Shown piece after piece: positions 36,690 through 46,028 of a DNA stretch of 64,000 nucleotides. Position 1 is the stretch's first letter. Every line of letters starts with the position of its first letter. The DNA comes from Helicobacter pylori oki112. GTDB lineage: Bacteria > Campylobacterota > Campylobacteria > Campylobacterales > Helicobacteraceae. The stretch spans positions 496,001-560,000 of the forward strand of contig NZ_CP006821.1 of the NCBI RefSeq assembly GCF_000600085.1, given 5' to 3'. Below the pieces are notes generated by a model. The model was not told where the DNA came from. It saw only the letters and a list, made by a program, of their open reading frames with translations, and did no database searches. The position numbers and the translations under genes are program-made.

Positions 36690-36708
36690 TTTAGGAACAA
36701 CTTTTGCT
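36690..36708 (+). promoter_or_regulatory. Sigma-54 (RpoN) promoter of flgE
   Basis: GG at 36694-36695 and GC at 36706-36707 have the exact 10-base spacing of -24/-12 promoters (TTAGGAACAACTTTTGCTTT). flgE is known to belong to the RpoN-FlgR middle class of flagellar genes in H. pylori. Confidence 0.75.
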
Positions 36709-36750
36709 TTATTTTGCATAGATTGAATTTCTTTAAATTAAAGGATAACC

Positions 36751-38907
36751 ATGCTTAGGTCTTTATGGTCTGGTGTCAATGGGATGCAAGCCCACCAAAT
36801 CGCTTTGGATATTGAGAGTAATAATATTGCGAATGTGAATACCACTGGTTTTAAATATTCTAGGGCTTCTTTTGTGGATATGCTTTCTCAAGTCAAGCTC
36901 ATCGCTACCGCACCCTATAAAAACGGGTTAGCAGGGCAGAATGACTTTTCTGTGGGGCTTGGGGTAGGCGTGGATGCGACGACTAAAATCTTTTCACAAG
37001 GCAATATCCAAAACACAGATGTCAAAACCGATCTAGCGATTCAAGGAGATGGCTTTTTTATCATTAGCCCTGATAGGGGGATCACGCGCAATTTCACTAG
37101 AGATGGGGAGTTCCTTTTTGACTCGCAAGGGAGTTTGGTTACCACCGGCGGGCTTGTGGTGCAAGGGTGGGTGAGAAACGGGAGCGATACCGGCAATAAA
37201 GGGAGCGATACGGACGCTTTAAAAGTGGATAACACCGGCCCTTTAGAAAACATTAGAATTGATCCGGGAATGGTGATGCCAGCCAGAGCGAGCAACCGCA
37301 TTTCTATGAGGGCGAATTTAAACGCTGGAAGGCATGCCGATCAAACAGCGGCGATATTTGCTTTGGATTCTTCAGCCAAAACCCCTTCAGATGGCATTAA
37401 TCCGGTGTATGATTCAGGCACGAATCTTGCTCAAGTCGCCGAAGACATGGGATCTTTATACAATGAAGATGGCGACGCTCTTTTATTGAATGAAAATCAA
37501 GGGATTTGGGTGAGTTATAAAAGCGCGAAAATGGTCAAAGACATTCTCCCTTCTGCAGAAAACAGCACGCTTGAGTTGAATGGGGTTAAGATTTCTTTCA
37601 CGAACGATTCAGCGGTGAGCAGGACTTCAAGCTTAGTAGCGGCGAAAAATGCGATCAATGCGGTCAAAAGCCAAACGGGCATTGAAGCTTATTTGGACGG
37701 CAAGCAATTGCGTTTGGAAAACACCAATGAATTAGACGGCGATGAAAAGCTTAAAAACATTGTGGTTACTCAAGCCGGGACCGGAGCGTTCGCTAACTTT
37801 TTAGACGGCGATAAAGATGTAACGGCTTTCAAATACAGCTACACGCATTCTATCAGCCCTAATGCGGATATTGGGCAGTTTAGGACCACTGAAGACTTGC
37901 GCGCCTTAATCCAGCATGACGCTAATATCGTTAAAGATCCTAGTTTAGCGGACAATTACCAAGACTCAGCGGCTTCTATAGGGGTTAGCGTCAATCAATA
38001 CGGCATGTTTGAAATCAACAATAAAGACAATAAAAATGTCATTAAAGAAAATCTTAATATCTTTGTGAGCGGGTATTCTTCAGACAGCGTAACGAACAAT
38101 GTTTTATTTAAAAACGCGATGAAAGGGCTTAATACCGCTTCTTTGATTGAGGGGGGAGCGTCAGCGAGCAGTTCTAAATTCACCCACGCTACGCATGCGA
38201 CAAGCATTGATGTGATAGACAGCTTAGGCACTAAACACGCCATGCGCATTGAGTTTTATAGGAGTGGGGGAGCGGAATGGAATTTTAGGGTGATCGTGCC
38301 TGAGCCTGGGGAATTAGTAGGGGGGTCAGCGGCTAGGCCTAATGTGTTTGAAGGAGGCCGTTTGCATTTTAATAACGATGGATCGCTTGCAGGCATGAAC
38401 CCGCCTCTTTTGCAATTTGACCCTAAAAATGGCGCTGATGCCCCCCAACGCATCAATTTAGCCTTTGGTTCCTCAGGGAGTTTTGATGGGCTAACGAGCG
38501 TGGATAAGATTTCTGAAACTTATGCGATTGAGCAAAACGGCTATCAAGCAGGCGATTTGATGGATGTCCGCTTTGATTCAGACGGGGTGCTTTTAGGAGC
38601 GTTCAGTAATGGCAGGACTTTAGCGCTCGCTCAAGTGGCTTTAGCGAATTTCGCTAACGATGCGGGCTTACAGGCTTTGGGAGGCAATGTCTTTTCTCAA
38701 ACCGGAAACTCAGGGCAAGCCTTAATCGGTGCGGCTAATACGGGGCGTAGGGGTTCGATTTCAGGATCCAAACTAGAGTCTAGTAATGTGGATTTGAGCC
38801 GGAGTTTAACGAATTTGATTGTGGTTCAAAGGGGGTTTCAAGCGAACTCTAAAGCGGTAACCACATCCGATCAAATCCTTAACACCCTATTGAATCTTAA
38901 GCAATAA
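36751..38907 (+). CDS. flgE: Flagellar hook protein FlgE
   Basis: The 718-residue hook subunit has the conserved N-terminal rod/hook helix (LRSLWSGVNGMQAHQIALDI, then ESNNIANVNTTGFK) and the C-terminal partner helix (LESSNVDLSRSLTNLIVVQ, then GFQANSKAV). The long variable D1-D3 region in between is typical of epsilonproteobacterial hooks, which are much larger than the 400-residue E. coli protein. It polymerises outside the cell to form the hook. Monocistronic, behind an RpoN promoter. HP0870 ortholog. Confidence 0.95.
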   Translation: MLRSLWSGVNGMQAHQIALDIESNNIANVNTTGFKYSRASFVDMLSQVKLIATAPYKNGLAGQNDFSVGLGVGVDATTKIFSQGNIQNTDVKTDLAIQGDGFFIISPDRGITRNFTRDGEFLFDSQGSLVTTGGLVVQGWVRNGSDTGNKGSDTDALKVDNTGPLENIRIDPGMVMPARASNRISMRANLNAGRHADQTAAIFALDSSAKTPSDGINPVYDSGTNLAQVAEDMGSLYNEDGDALLLNENQGIWVSYKSAKMVKDILPSAENSTLELNGVKISFTNDSAVSRTSSLVAAKNAINAVKSQTGIEAYLDGKQLRLENTNELDGDEKLKNIVVTQAGTGAFANFLDGDKDVTAFKYSYTHSISPNADIGQFRTTEDLRALIQHDANIVKDPSLADNYQDSAASIGVSVNQYGMFEINNKDNKNVIKENLNIFVSGYSSDSVTNNVLFKNAMKGLNTASLIEGGASASSSKFTHATHATSIDVIDSLGTKHAMRIEFYRSGGAEWNFRVIVPEPGELVGGSAARPNVFEGGRLHFNNDGSLAGMNPPLLQFDPKNGADAPQRINLAFGSSGSFDGLTSVDKISETYAIEQNGYQAGDLMDVRFDSDGVLLGAFSNGRTLALAQVALANFANDAGLQALGGNVFSQTGNSGQALIGAANTGRRGSISGSKLESSNVDLSRSLTNLIVVQRGFQANSKAVTTSDQILNTLLNLKQ

Positions 38908-38930
38908 ACTAAAGGATTACTCTAATACAA

Positions 38931-38936
38931 TATAAT
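38931..38936 (+). promoter_or_regulatory. -10 box of hypA operon
   Basis: TATAAT, 30 bases before the hypA start codon and 23 bases after flgE. This promoter would separate hypA and following genes from flgE. Confidence 0.6.
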
Positions 38937-38965
38937 AGAGACTAATTTAAAGATTAAGGTTTAGT

Positions 38966-39319
38966 ATGCATGAATACTCGGTCGTTTCTTCTTTAATCGC
39001 TCTTTGCGAAGAGCATGCAAAGAAAAATCAAGCCCATAAGATTGAAAGAGTCGTAGTCGGTATTGGCGAAAGAAGCGCTATGGATAAGAGCTTGTTTGTG
39101 AGCGCGTTTGAGACTTTTAGAGAAGAATCTTTGGTGTGTAAAGACGCTATTTTAGACATTGTAGATGAAAAGGTTGAATTAGAATGCAAGGATTGTTCGC
39201 ATGTTTTTAAGCCTAACGCCCTAGATTATGGGGTGTGTGAGAAATGCCACAGCAAGAATGTAGTCATCACTCAAGGCAATGAAATGCGTTTGTTGTCTTT
39301 GGAAATGTTAGCGGAATAA
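38966..39319 (+). CDS. hypA: Nickel metallochaperone HypA
   Basis: The 117-residue protein begins MHEYSVV, where His2 and Glu3 form part of the nickel site. It holds two CxxC pairs (CKDC about 74-77, CEKC about 91-94) for structural zinc. HypA with HypB delivers nickel to hydrogenase and, in H. pylori, to urease, so it is needed for acid survival. It is separated from the other hyp genes. HP0869 ortholog. Confidence 0.95.
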   Translation: MHEYSVVSSLIALCEEHAKKNQAHKIERVVVGIGERSAMDKSLFVSAFETFREESLVCKDAILDIVDEKVELECKDCSHVFKPNALDYGVCEKCHSKNVVITQGNEMRLLSLEMLAE

Positions 39320-39325
39320 AAACCG

Positions 39326-39787
39326 ATGCAAGAAGAATTGAACGCTTACCAGCAAGAAATTGAAGACACTAGGGAAGTTTTAAAAAAAATCCGTTTGGAA
39401 TTGAAGCAAGTCCAAGAAATCTTGCGTAAGAAAAAGAGCGTTTTAAAAGGTTTGAAGCAAGAAATCTATCAAAAAAAATCAGAAAAAGAAAACTCCCACT
39501 CAAACAAAGAAACGCAAAACACAGGAGAAGAATGGATTTTCCCTAAAGCCCTTGAAGAGGTGGAGGTTTTCACTAGTGATAATCAGGTTATCATGGCAAA
39601 ACCATGTAAGCGCGTGTTTGATGAAGGGATTTACTTGCAGTACCGCAGCGTTTTGCGCGAAAACAGGCTTTTAAAAAACCATCTCTCTAAAAAAGATTTT
39701 GAAAATTCGTTGCTTAAAATTGAATTAAGGGATTTGCATAAAGAAATCAAGCTCTATCAAGTCCAAAACCTTTTGAAAGACAAATAA
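39326..39787 (+). CDS. Coiled-coil protein of unknown function, 153 aa
   Basis: The product is strongly coiled coil over residues 1-55 (EEIEDTREVLKKIRLELKQ type heptads) and again over 110-150, with a short globular core around WIFPKALEEVEVF. It has no signal peptide or membrane segment. It lies 6 bases after hypA and overlaps the lpxB start by one base, so it is part of the operon. HP0868 by position; no function recognised. Confidence 0.6.
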   Translation: MQEELNAYQQEIEDTREVLKKIRLELKQVQEILRKKKSVLKGLKQEIYQKKSEKENSHSNKETQNTGEEWIFPKALEEVEVFTSDNQVIMAKPCKRVFDEGIYLQYRSVLRENRLLKNHLSKKDFENSLLKIELRDLHKEIKLYQVQNLLKDK

Positions 39788-40869
39788 TGCCCACGATTTT
39801 AGTGAGCGCTTTAGAAGCGAGCTCTAATATTCATTTAGAGGAGTTACGGCGCAATTTGCCTAAAGATTATCGTTTTATTGGCGTGTTTGAAGGGAAAAAC
39901 GCGCTCTATAGCCCTAGGGAATTTTCTGTCATGGGTTTTAGAGATGTGATAGGCCGTTTGGGGTTTTTACTCAAAGCCCATAAAGAAATGGTCCAATTAG
40001 CCAAACAAGCGGATATGGTGCTTTTAATGGATTCTTCTTCTTTCAATATCCCCCTAGCCAAAAAAATCAAAAAACAAGATCCGCATAAAAAAATCATGTA
40101 TTATATTTTACCGCAAGTTTGGGCATGGAAAAAATGGCGCGCTAAAAGTCTTGAAAAATACTGCGATTTTTTGGGAGCGATTTTGCCTTTTGAAGTGAGT
40201 TATTACCAAAAAAAAGCCCAATATGTAGGACACCCTTTATTAGATGAGATTAAATATTATAAAAAAGATATTAAGGGCGAAACTCTAGTGTTTATGCCAG
40301 GAAGCCGAAAAAGCGAAATCGCTAAAATGTTCCCTTTGTTTGTCAAAGCGGCTCAAATTTTAGAACAAAACGAAGGGTTTAAAAGGCGTGTGTTGGTGGT
40401 GCCGAGTTTCTTTAAGGGGTTGGATTTGAAAGCCCTTTATGGAGAAGACATTAAACTATTTGAAATTTCTTATGATACGCATAAAAGTTTGTTTGAAGCG
40501 GAATTTGCGTTCATTTGCAGCGGCACAGCGACTTTAGAGGCCGCTTTGATTGGCACGCCTTTTGTGTTAGCGTATAGGGCTAAAACGATGGATTTTTTGA
40601 TCGCTAGAATGCTTGTCAATTTGCATTATATAGGTTTAGCGAACATCTTTTATAACGCCTTAAATAATGAGACTCCAGGGCTTGGGAAGAGCCAATTGCA
40701 CCCGGAATTGATCCAGCATTTTTTGAGCGTAGAGGGTTTGTTAAAAGCGTATGAAGAAATGGATAGAGAACGCTATTTTAAAGAAAGTTTGAGATTAAGG
40801 GAATATTTAGCCACTGGGAGCGCGAGAAAAATCGCTAATGAAATGGCTTTTTTGCTGAATTTAACTTAA
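39787..40869 (+). CDS. lpxB: Lipid A disaccharide synthase
   Basis: The 360-residue GT19 enzyme joins 2,3-diacylglucosamine-1-phosphate with its UDP-activated form to make the lipid A disaccharide on the inner face of the inner membrane. Landmarks are SALEASSNIHLEEL at the start, YYILPQVWAWKKWR, VGHPLLDE, FMPGSRKSEI and ICSGTATLEAALIGTPFVLAYR. Overlaps the preceding gene by one base. HP0867 ortholog. Works in the same envelope pathway as the heptose genes downstream. Confidence 0.95.
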   Translation: MPTILVSALEASSNIHLEELRRNLPKDYRFIGVFEGKNALYSPREFSVMGFRDVIGRLGFLLKAHKEMVQLAKQADMVLLMDSSSFNIPLAKKIKKQDPHKKIMYYILPQVWAWKKWRAKSLEKYCDFLGAILPFEVSYYQKKAQYVGHPLLDEIKYYKKDIKGETLVFMPGSRKSEIAKMFPLFVKAAQILEQNEGFKRRVLVVPSFFKGLDLKALYGEDIKLFEISYDTHKSLFEAEFAFICSGTATLEAALIGTPFVLAYRAKTMDFLIARMLVNLHYIGLANIFYNALNNETPGLGKSQLHPELIQHFLSVEGLLKAYEEMDRERYFKESLRLREYLATGSARKIANEMAFLLNLT

Positions 40870-40876
40870 TTTTTAC

Positions 40877-40882
40877 TATAAT
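40877..40882 (+). promoter_or_regulatory. -10 box of greA
   Basis: TATAAT lies 28 bases before the greA start, with TTAGGAG as ribosome site. Confidence 0.6.
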
Positions 40883-40909
40883 CTCTACTGAATAAGCTTA
40901 GGAGATTAA

Positions 40910-41404
40910 ATGAATAAAGAACCTATGAGTATGCATGGATACAATAAAATTTGTGCGGAATTGAAGCAATTAAAAGAGGTGGAACGGCCTAATATTGTGA
41001 AAGAAATTGATATTGCTAGAGGGCATGGGGACTTGAAAGAAAACGCTGAATACCATGCCGCTAAAGAAAAACAACGCTTCATTGAAGCGAGAATCGTGGA
41101 TTTAAGCGAAATTGTCGCTAACGCTCAAGTGATTGATCCGAGCGTTTTAGCCCATAATAAAGTGAGTTTTGGGAGCACGATTAAAATCCTTAATTTAGAC
41201 AACGATAAAGAGTTTTCTTATACGATAGTAGGGAGCGTGGAGAGCGATCCAGCTAAAGGGTTGATCTCTTTTGGTTCGCCAATCGCTAAGAGTTTGATCG
41301 GTAAGAGCAAGGGCGATGCGGTGAGCATTCAATTACCCAATGGCGAGAGCGATTTTGAAATTTTAGACATTTATTATAAAGAGATTTGTTTTGATGAAAA
41401 TTAA
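40910..41404 (+). CDS. greA: Transcription elongation factor GreA
   Basis: The 164-residue protein has the N-terminal coiled coil with acidic tip ([15 protein letters not shown] block) and the C-terminal FKBP-like domain ([18 protein letters not shown]). GreA reactivates backtracked RNA polymerase by stimulating transcript cleavage. Full length for the family. Its 3' end overlaps dut by 11 bases. HP0866 ortholog. Confidence 0.95.
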   Translation: MNKEPMSMHGYNKICAELKQLKEVERPNIVKEIDIARGHGDLKENAEYHAAKEKQRFIEARIVDLSEIVANAQVIDPSVLAHNKVSFGSTIKILNLDNDKEFSYTIVGSVESDPAKGLISFGSPIAKSLIGKSKGDAVSIQLPNGESDFEILDIYYKEICFDEN

Positions 41405-41831
41405 AATCCAAAAAATCCACCCAAACGCCCTTATCCCTAAATACCAAACCGAGGGTTCTTCAGGATTTGATTTGCATGCTGTAGAAGAAGTAACGATCAA
41501 ATCTCATAGCGTGGGGTTGGTGAAAATAGGGATTTATTTGTCTTTAGAAGTGGGGTATGAATTGCAAGTGCGCACCCGTAGCGGTTTGGCTTTGAACCAT
41601 CAGGTGATGGTGTTAAATTCCCCTGGCACGGTGGATAATGATTATAGGGGCGAAATTAAGGTCATTTTAGCGAATTTGAGCGATAAAGATTTTAAAGTCC
41701 AAGTAGGGGATAGGATCGCTCAAGGGGTGGTTCAAAAAACTTATAAAGCCGAATTTATAGAATGCGAACGATTAGATGAAACTTCAAGGGGTAGTGGGGG
41801 GTTTGGCAGCACAGGAGTGAGCAAGGCATGA
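41394..41831 (+). CDS. dut: dUTP diphosphatase
   Basis: The ATG at 41394 is used rather than the TTG one codon before. The 145-residue trimeric dUTPase holds all five motifs: [31 protein letters not shown] with the catalytic Asp, RIAQGV, and [10 protein letters not shown]. It removes dUTP and supplies dUMP for thymidylate. It overlaps greA upstream and the next gene by 4 bases. HP0865 ortholog. Confidence 0.95.
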   Translation: MKIKIQKIHPNALIPKYQTEGSSGFDLHAVEEVTIKSHSVGLVKIGIYLSLEVGYELQVRTRSGLALNHQVMVLNSPGTVDNDYRGEIKVILANLSDKDFKVQVGDRIAQGVVQKTYKAEFIECERLDETSRGSGGFGSTGVSKA

Positions 41832-42484
41832 ATATTAAGGAAAATTTAGAGCAAGTTAAAAACGAATTCAAAAGCGATGAAAAGCTTTTAGAGGGGGCGT
41901 TTAGATTAGAAAAGTTTTTCAAACGCTACAAGTGGGTGTTGTTGTTTATTGTGGTGGCTTTTATCGCTTATTTAGGGGATACGAAATTGCAAGATTATAA
42001 GCATGAGCAAACTAGAGAGCGGATCACTCAAATTTATAATGAAGTGCTAGAGAGTCCTAATAATATAGCTTTGCAAAAAAGATTGAAAGAAGTCGCCCCA
42101 GAGCTGTATGATTTGTATCAATTCGCCAGAGCGAGTGAAAGAAACGATGCAAACGAGTTTAAAAAACTTTCGCAATCTTCTAATGAAATCGTTAAAACTT
42201 TTGCAGAGTATTCTTACGCATCGCTCTCTAGAGATAAAAACTTGCTTGAAAAAAGCCCCATCCTTAAAGAAATGAGCGCTTTACAAGAAGTGAACTTGTT
42301 GTATGAAGAAAATTCTAAAGACGCAATCAAAAAAGCGCATCAAAGTTTATCCACTATCCCTCTAAGTTCTTCACTCTATGCTATAATCTCTGTTTTAAAA
42401 CACTATGGAATGTTAGAAGATATTCAGCAAAACCTTTCCAAGCCAACTAATCTAAAAAAAGAAACTATTCAAGGAACGCATTGA
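41828..42484 (+). CDS. YfgM-like inner-membrane protein
   Basis: The 218-residue protein has a short cytoplasmic N-terminus, one membrane helix (about 35-52, [16 protein letters not shown]), and a helical periplasmic domain with TPR-like repeats. This is the topology of E. coli YfgM, a periplasmic chaperone linked to SecYEG. The next gene encodes a BamB-like lipoprotein, the same neighbour as in E. coli. HP0864 by position; the homology is inferred from topology and context. Confidence 0.55.
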   Translation: MNIKENLEQVKNEFKSDEKLLEGAFRLEKFFKRYKWVLLFIVVAFIAYLGDTKLQDYKHEQTRERITQIYNEVLESPNNIALQKRLKEVAPELYDLYQFARASERNDANEFKKLSQSSNEIVKTFAEYSYASLSRDKNLLEKSPILKEMSALQEVNLLYEENSKDAIKKAHQSLSTIPLSSSLYAIISVLKHYGMLEDIQQNLSKPTNLKKETIQGTH

Positions 42485-42488
42485 TTTG

Positions 42489-44102
42489 ATGAATAAACCA
42501 TTTTTAATCTTACTCATAGCCCTAATTGTCTTTAGCGGCTGTAACATGAGAAAATATTTCAAACCCGCTAAACACCAAATTAAAGGCGAAGCGTATTTCC
42601 CTAACCATTTGCAAGAAAGTATCGTTTCGTCTAATCGTTATGGAGCCATTTTGAAAAATGGAGCGGTGATAGGCGATAAAGGTTTAACGCAATTAAGAAT
42701 CGGTAAGAATTTCAATTATGAAAGCAGTTTTTTAAATGAGAGTCAAGGGTTTTTCATCCTTGCGCAAGATTGTTTGAACAAGATTGATAAAAAAACAAGC
42801 AAAAGCAAGGTGGCTAAGACTGAAGAAACGGAATTGAAATTAAAGGGCGTTGAAGCGGAAGTCCAAGATAAAGTCTGTCATCAAGTGGAATTGATTAGCA
42901 ATAACCCTAACGCCAGCCAACAATCTATCGTTATTCCTTTGGAGACTTTTGCCTTGAGTGCGAGCGTTAAAGGGAATCTTTTAGCGGTGGTGTTAGCGGA
43001 CAATTCAGCGAATTTATACGACATCACTTCTCAAAAATTGCTTTTTAGCGAGAAAGGTTCCCCAAGCACCACGATCAATTCTTTAATGGCGATGCCTATT
43101 TTTATGGATACGGTCGTGGTATTCCCCATGCTAGATGGGCGCTTGTTAGTCGTGGATTATGTGCATGGAAACCCTACGCCTATTAGAAACATTGTTATCA
43201 GTAGCGATAAGTTTTTTAACAATATCACCTACCTTATTGTGGATGGCAATAACATGATCGCTTCTACAGGGAAAAGGATACTCTCAGTGGTGAGCGGTCA
43301 AGAGTTCAACTATGATGGGGATATTGTGGATTTGCTTTATGATAAGGGGACTTTATATGTGCTCACGCTAGACGGGCAGATTTTGCAAATGGATAAGAGT
43401 TTGAGGGAATTAAACAGCGTGAAACTGCCCTTTGCTTCGCTCAATACCATTGTGTTAAACCATAATAAATTGTATTCTTTAGAAAAGCGCGGGTATGTGA
43501 TAGAAGTGGATTTGAATGATTTTGATTCGTATAATGTCTATAAAACGCCAACTATAGGCAGTTTTAAGTTTTTTTCATCTAATCGTTTGGATAAAGGGGT
43601 GTTTTATGATAAAAATCGGGTGTATTACGATCGCTACTATTTAGATTATAATGATTTTAAACCAAAGCTTTATCCCGTTGTGGAAAAACCTGTATCTAAA
43701 AAATCTCAAAAAGGCGAAAAAGGGAACGCTCCTATTTATTTGCAAGAAAGGCATAAAGCTAAAGAAAATAAACAGCCTTTAGAGGAAAAAATCAAACCCA
43801 CTCAAGGGAATAGCGGGTTTGAAGAAGAAGAAGTTAAAACCAGAAGGCCTGAGCCTATTAGGAATCAAAATAACGCCACCCAACAAGGCGAAAAACAAAA
43901 CGCTCCTAAAGAGAACAAGGCTTCTAAAGAAGAGAATAAACCAAATTCTAAAGAAGAAAAACGCCGCTTGAAAGAAGAAAAGAAAAAAGCCAAAGCCGAA
44001 CAAAGGGCTAGAGAATTTGAACAAAGAGCGAGAGAGCATCAAGAAAGAGATGAAAAAGAGCTTGAAGAAAGAAGAAAAGCTTTAGAAATGAATAAGAAGT
44101 GA
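42489..44102 (+). CDS. Lipoprotein with BamB-like beta-propeller and charged tail
   Basis: The ATG at 42489 gives a lipoprotein signal with lipobox FSGC (C18). Residues 60-400 show repeated beta-strand units of a propeller (LLAVVLADNSANLYDITS; GRLLVVDYVHGNPTPIRNI; LYVLTLDGQILQMD), as in BamB of the outer-membrane assembly machine. From about 430 to 537 the protein is low-complexity Lys/Glu/Arg with a likely long helix, not found in E. coli BamB. HP0863 by position; the role in outer-membrane protein assembly is an inference. Confidence 0.55.
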   Translation: MNKPFLILLIALIVFSGCNMRKYFKPAKHQIKGEAYFPNHLQESIVSSNRYGAILKNGAVIGDKGLTQLRIGKNFNYESSFLNESQGFFILAQDCLNKIDKKTSKSKVAKTEETELKLKGVEAEVQDKVCHQVELISNNPNASQQSIVIPLETFALSASVKGNLLAVVLADNSANLYDITSQKLLFSEKGSPSTTINSLMAMPIFMDTVVVFPMLDGRLLVVDYVHGNPTPIRNIVISSDKFFNNITYLIVDGNNMIASTGKRILSVVSGQEFNYDGDIVDLLYDKGTLYVLTLDGQILQMDKSLRELNSVKLPFASLNTIVLNHNKLYSLEKRGYVIEVDLNDFDSYNVYKTPTIGSFKFFSSNRLDKGVFYDKNRVYYDRYYLDYNDFKPKLYPVVEKPVSKKSQKGEKGNAPIYLQERHKAKENKQPLEEKIKPTQGNSGFEEEEVKTRRPEPIRNQNNATQQGEKQNAPKENKASKEENKPNSKEEKRRLKEEKKKAKAEQRAREFEQRAREHQERDEKELEERRKALEMNKK

Positions 44103-44106
44103 GTCT

Positions 44107-44778
44107 ATGCCAGCTAGGCAATCTTTTACAGATTTGAAAAACCTGGTTTTATGCGATATAGGCAACACGCGTATCCATTTCGCGCAAAACTACCAGCTCT
44201 TTTCAAGCGCTAAAGAAGATTTAAAGCGTTTGGGTATTCAAAAGGAAATTTTTTACATTAGCGTGAATGAAGAAAATGAAAAAGCCCTTTTAAATTGTTA
44301 CCCTAACGCTAAAAATATTGCAGGATTTTTTCATTTAGAAACCGACTATGTAGGGCTTGGGATAGACCGGCAAATGGTGTGTTTAGCGGTGGCTAATGGG
44401 GTTATAGTGGATGCTGGGAGCGCGATTACGATTGATTTAATTAAAGAGGGCAAGCATTTAGGAGGGTGTATTTTACCCGGTTTAGCCCAATATATTCATG
44501 CGTATAAAAAAAGCGCTAAAATCTTAGAGCAACCTTTCAAAGCCTTAGATTCTTTAGAAGTTTTACCTAAAAACACCAGAGACGCTGTGAATTACGGCAT
44601 GGTTTTGAGTGTCATTGCTTGCATCCAGCATTTAGCCAAAGATCAAAAAATCTATCTTTGTGGGGGCGATGCGAAGTATTTGAGCGCGTTTTTACCCCAT
44701 TCTGTTTGCAAGGAGCGTTTGGTTTTTGATGGGATGGAAATCGCTCTTAAAAAAGCAGGGATACTAGAATGCAAATGA
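44107..44778 (+). CDS. coaX: Type III pantothenate kinase
   Basis: The 223-residue ASKHA-fold kinase phosphorylates pantothenate, the first step of coenzyme A synthesis, with poor ATP affinity and no CoA feedback. LCDIGNTRIHF holds the phosphate-1 Asp, DYVGLGIDRQM the substrate loop and IVDAGSAITIDL the second motif. Stop overlaps the following start region. HP0862 ortholog; the later pathway enzyme coaBC is at the right end of this window. Confidence 0.93.
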   Translation: MPARQSFTDLKNLVLCDIGNTRIHFAQNYQLFSSAKEDLKRLGIQKEIFYISVNEENEKALLNCYPNAKNIAGFFHLETDYVGLGIDRQMVCLAVANGVIVDAGSAITIDLIKEGKHLGGCILPGLAQYIHAYKKSAKILEQPFKALDSLEVLPKNTRDAVNYGMVLSVIACIQHLAKDQKIYLCGGDAKYLSAFLPHSVCKERLVFDGMEIALKKAGILECK

Positions 44779-45509
44779 TGCAGAATTTGAGTTTTTTGGG
44801 CATGTTTTTAGCCGCTTTGAGCATGTCTTTAGGGCATTGTGTGGGCATGTGTGGGGGGATTGTGAGCGCGTTTAGTCAAATAAGATTTTCTAAAGTTACA
44901 AGCTTTTCTTACCAGCTCACTTGCCATGCCCTTTATAATGTAGGAAGGATCAGCACCTACATGCTCTTAGGGGCTATAACGGCAGGTTTAGGGCATAGTC
45001 TTAGCGTGAGCATGGGTTTTAGGGGTGTTTTATTCATTAGCATGGGAATTGTTTTAATCCTTTTAGCGCTCTTGGGAGCTAAAGTGGAAAAATTAAGCTT
45101 TCAAATCCCTTTCATCTCTTTTTTGATGAAAAAAACCTTGCAATCTCAAAACATTCTAGGGCTGTATTTCTTAGGCGTGTTGAACGGGTTTTTACCTTGC
45201 ATGATGGTGTATTCGTTTTTAGCGAGCGTGATTCTCAGTCATAGCGCGTTTATGGGAGCGATGCTAGGCCTTTCTTTTGGGCTTGGCACTAGCATGCCGT
45301 TGTTTTTAATGGGGATTTTTTTAAGCAAAATTTCCATTTCTTACAGGAAATTTTTCAATCTTTTGTCTAAAATTTTAATGGGGGTTTTTGGGCTTTATGT
45401 CCTTTATATGGGGATCATGCTCATTAATCATAAAATGCCCCATGCGATGCATCATCAAAACAGCACCACTCAGCATGATCACAAAGAAACGCATTCGCAT
45501 GAACACTAA
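44769..45509 (+). CDS. TauE/SafE-UreH-like membrane protein with His-rich tail
   Basis: The 246-residue protein has six membrane segments and the COG2836 signature GHCVGMCGGI near residue 22, plus a second LNGFLPCMMVYSFL segment, giving cysteines in paired helices as in DsbD/UreH-type transporters. The last 26 residues contain ten histidines (HHQNSTTQHDHKETHSHEH), suggesting metal binding. The AGGG site favours ATG 44769 over 44775. HP0861 by position; a copper or nickel role is possible but unproven. Confidence 0.65.
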   Translation: MQMMQNLSFLGMFLAALSMSLGHCVGMCGGIVSAFSQIRFSKVTSFSYQLTCHALYNVGRISTYMLLGAITAGLGHSLSVSMGFRGVLFISMGIVLILLALLGAKVEKLSFQIPFISFLMKKTLQSQNILGLYFLGVLNGFLPCMMVYSFLASVILSHSAFMGAMLGLSFGLGTSMPLFLMGIFLSKISISYRKFFNLLSKILMGVFGLYVLYMGIMLINHKMPHAMHHQNSTTQHDHKETHSHEH

Positions 45510-46020
45510 CAAAGCCCTTTTTTTGGACAGAGACGGCATTATCAATATTGATAAAGGCTATGTGAGTCAAAAAGAAGATTTTGAGTTTCAAAAAGGGATT
45601 TTTGAATTGCTAAAGCATGCGAAATCTTTAGGCTACAAACTGCTTTTAATCACCAACCAATCCGGGATCAACCGAGGCTATTACACCCTTAAAGATTTTG
45701 AAAACCTCACCGAATACCTCCAAGAAAGCTTGCTCAAAGAATTAGGTTTTAATTTGGATGGCGTCTATTTTTGCAGGCACGCCCCAGAAGAAAATTGCGC
45801 TTGCAGGAAGCCAAAACCCTCTTTGATCTTACAAGCCGCTAAAGAGCATCAAATTTGCTTGGAGCGATCTTTTATGATAGGCGATAAGGAGAGCGACATG
45901 TTAGCCGGCTTGAACGCTAAAGTTAAAAATAACCTTTTATTGACCACAAATTTTTTAAAAACTCCTCATTCTTGGATACAATGTAAAGATCTTAAAGAGA
46001 TGATGGAACTAATCAAATAA
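45499..46020 (+). CDS. gmhB: D-glycero-beta-D-manno-heptose-1,7-bisphosphate 7-phosphatase
   Basis: The ATG at 45499 lies 11 bases inside the preceding gene and gives a 173-residue HAD phosphatase. FLDRDGIIN is the nucleophile motif, LLITNQSG motif II, and CRHAPEENCACRKPKP the zinc-binding loop of GmhB. It removes the 7-phosphate from heptose bisphosphate in the ADP-heptose pathway for the LPS core. First of four contiguous heptose genes. HP0860 ortholog. Confidence 0.93.
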   Translation: MNTNKALFLDRDGIINIDKGYVSQKEDFEFQKGIFELLKHAKSLGYKLLLITNQSGINRGYYTLKDFENLTEYLQESLLKELGFNLDGVYFCRHAPEENCACRKPKPSLILQAAKEHQICLERSFMIGDKESDMLAGLNAKVKNNLLLTTNFLKTPHSWIQCKDLKEMMELIK

Positions 46021-46028
46021 GGATAAGA

